Notes under the pieces: model-generated
The model's database searches: none
What the model was told of the DNA's origin: nothing
Seen by the model: the letters and a program-made list of their open reading frames with translations, nothing else
NCBI GenBank assembly: GCA_026710795.1
Contig: JAPOQK010000106.1
Coordinates: 1-64,000 of the forward strand
DNA: 64,000 bases
Reading direction: 5' to 3'
Source: Candidatus Poribacteria bacterium
GTDB lineage: Bacteria; Poribacteria; WGA-4E; WGA-3G
Program-made: the position numbers and the translations under genes
Shown here: positions 62,799 to 64,000 of the stretch, one piece after another
Position numbering within the stretch: position 1 is the first letter of the stretch
How the letters are laid out: every line of letters begins with the position of its first letter

Positions 62799-62843
62799 GT
62801 GTGGTCTCGGGGGTATGTCTTTGACATTCCTCAGAGACCACAT
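62799..62843. terminator. Long imperfect hairpin between convergent genes
   Basis: GTGGTCTC pairs with GAGACCAC and an inner GGTATGTC pairs with GACATTCC across a TTT loop, giving a stem of about 19 bp with mismatches. It sits between DinG (+) and the lipoprotein (-) and may terminate both, though no T-tract follows on the plus side. Confidence 0.5.
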
Positions 62844-62970
62844 CCTATAATAGTTAACTGATGACAAAGATTACTCTACACACACCAGCAAAACTATAAG
62901 GTAGATTTAGTAATGATAACACGCACGTCATATATACCTGAATCCTGTTATACGCGAATTACATTACTAT

Positions 62971-64000
62971 TTAATAACGTTGCGGTGAAGGTTGTGCAAC
63001 TCGAATCCCTCTGCTGTGAGTAAATGGAAATTGAAACTCAATTGTTTGATATCGTTGTGCTCCGCCAGGTGGAGGAGCTTTTTCAATTCGAAGAACCACA
63101 CTAAGTTCAAGGGCATTGAGTTTTACTTGTCTGAAAGGAACAAAACCTTCTGCAGATTCACCAGGTTTAACCCCAATGCGATGAGCACCTACATGCCTTT
63201 CAACTATTGGCATACGTTTTTCTAAAAGAATCTCCCGTGCTTTTGCCAAACCGTTTGTTACATATAACCCTGAAGCACGTGACATATAAGTAAAACGTTC
63301 CACCAGATCATCATAATCCAAACTTGGATAGAAGTTATCACCTTGATCAGTCACTTCACACTTCTTGACATTAAAAATGATGTGTTCATTACGATTATTC
63401 GTTATTTTCACATAATACACATCAGTTTTATCACCTTGTCGTAGGGCTTCAGTTTCGTAAAATGGAGAAAATGCATTACCCCGATTATACTTCCGGTCCA
63501 AATCAGTTCTTCGCCAATAACAGATGGAGACGGTTATGCCATCTATTGTTTTTGTGAGGAAAGGTTGTCTTGCCTGTATATCAAAAGTTTTTGGTAAGTC
63601 AGCTAAGAATACGACATCAACTTCTTTCCTATCTTCGTCTGCAGTAGGTAGCTCTATTTGAGGTTGCACCTCAATCCAATCTTTCAAGAAGTTATTCCAA
63701 TCTTCAACAGTATATGCATATTCTGGAGAAGCGAATACATAGGTTAAGGCTTTTGCATTTGCGTCTTTCTTCTCAACTAAACGAAAACCCACAGTTTGAA
63801 GTCCATGCTTTTCTATTATTGGATTTGCCAGTGGGGAAGCAGGAATAGCAGGTACTACCACCTCTGCAGAAGGATTGGTGTCTAATTCCATTTGTGCGTC
63901 AACGATATTTTTCACAGGTTGTATCGGAGACAAACTTTGTAAAGACTGACCACAGCCTAAAACACTCAATCCTAACAGAAAAAGCATCCCAATATTCAAT
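62971..64000 (-). CDS. Lipoprotein of unknown function (5' end at or beyond the window edge)
   Basis: At least 342 aa. The visible N-terminus (NIGMLFLLGLSVLGCGQS) contains a lipobox Cys but no positively charged n-region, so the true start probably lies beyond 64000; a TTG at 63999 and an ATG at 63990 are weaker choices. The first 60 residues after Cys are Pro/Ala-rich and flexible. The core has FDIQARQPFLTKTIDGITVS and DVYYVKITNNRNEHIIFNVK, alternating strands like an immunoglobulin or DUF4352-type beta sandwich, and it ends with a FQFPFTHSRGIRVAQPSP segment. No function recognised. Confidence 0.7.
   Translation of the reverse strand, partial: LNIGMLFLLGLSVLGCGQSLQSLSPIQPVKNIVDAQMELDTNPSAEVVVPAIPASPLANPIIEKHGLQTVGFRLVEKKDANAKALTYVFASPEYAYTVEDWNNFLKDWIEVQPQIELPTADEDRKEVDVVFLADLPKTFDIQARQPFLTKTIDGITVSICYWRRTDLDRKYNRGNAFSPFYETEALRQGDKTDVYYVKITNNRNEHIIFNVKKCEVTDQGDNFYPSLDYDDLVERFTYMSRASGLYVTNGLAKAREILLEKRMPIVERHVGAHRIGVKPGESAEGFVPFRQVKLNALELSVVLRIEKAPPPGGAQRYQTIEFQFPFTHSRGIRVAQPSPQRY

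Noticed and set aside
1-64000. tRNA, rRNA, CRISPR arrays or integrase-flanked attachment sites
   Set aside because: I looked in the long intergenic regions and saw no tRNA-like T-arm, direct repeat array or integrase gene; a covariance-model scan would be decisive.

Overview
The window looks like chromosomal DNA of an uncultured bacterium, most likely a Candidatus Poribacteria lineage (a sponge-associated or marine relative of the PVC group). This placement is an inference from gene content: phytanoyl-CoA-type dioxygenases, formylglycine-type sulfatases and an FGE-like protein, secreted LamG proteins, CRTAC1/UnbV FG-GAP proteins, large internalin-like LRR lipoproteins, Uma2 nucleases, DUF1844, and many short palindromic intergenic repeats. 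The DNA is fairly AT-rich throughout. No rRNA, tRNA, CRISPR array or prophage was found.

Layout. 0-1.1 kb: the 5' end of an IS630-like transposase, then a PhyH-like dioxygenase. 1.1-7.9 kb: glycogen/alpha-glucan metabolism, with a GT5-like synthase diverging from a winged-helix protein plus alpha-glucan phosphorylase, then hisB and glgC. 7.9-10.9 kb: two tandem secreted LamG paralogs, then a 91-aa protein coupled to a canonical PhyH dioxygenase. 11-18.2 kb (minus strand): a GspC-like protein, an FG-GAP/UnbV protein overlapping a TPR protein, an FGE-like lipoprotein, and two paralogous secreted proteins of unknown function. 19-25.7 kb (minus): an ABC ATPase, an overlapping cluster of sulfatase, methyltransferase and metallophosphoesterase, ComM, and a K+ channel. 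25.8-28.7 kb (minus): DUF1844, a LecA-like lectin, two cyclophilin lipoproteins and a third LamG protein. 28.7-30 kb: a repeat-rich non-coding stretch with two 149-nt elements whose pairing arms differ in a compensatory way. 30-36.4 kb: a FemAB-like protein, a sulfatase, a phosphodiesterase, an AAA ATPase-nuclease fusion and a P1 peptidase. 36.5-43 kb: two very large LRR lipoproteins and a DegT aminotransferase. 43-46 kb (minus): Uma2 and a DUF255/thioredoxin-like protein. 46.1-57.4 kb: a segment bounded by a 77-78 bp repeat in opposite orientations, holding a helicase-nuclease fusion that converges on a complete metal operon (DtxR regulator, ferritin-VIT1 fusion, TroA/B/C/D-type transporter). 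57.8-64 kb: two HtrA-like lipoproteins, a DinG/XPD helicase and a partial lipoprotein.

How it works together. Two themes dominate. The first is cell-surface and secreted biology: at least eleven exported proteins. Five of these, from two unrelated families, end in the same short C-terminal motif (consensus K-L-x-T-T-W-x-x-I-K, preceded by a V/T-x-P-like segment), which I read as a candidate undescribed sorting or anchoring signal. The second is non-coding structure: several families of palindromic repeats in which hairpin arms covary between copies. Promoters matching the sigma-70 consensus (TTGACA, 17 or 18 nt, TATAAT-like) can be read directly in front of several genes. A few genes without a Shine-Dalgarno sequence have the -10 element so close to the start codon that leaderless transcripts are likely.
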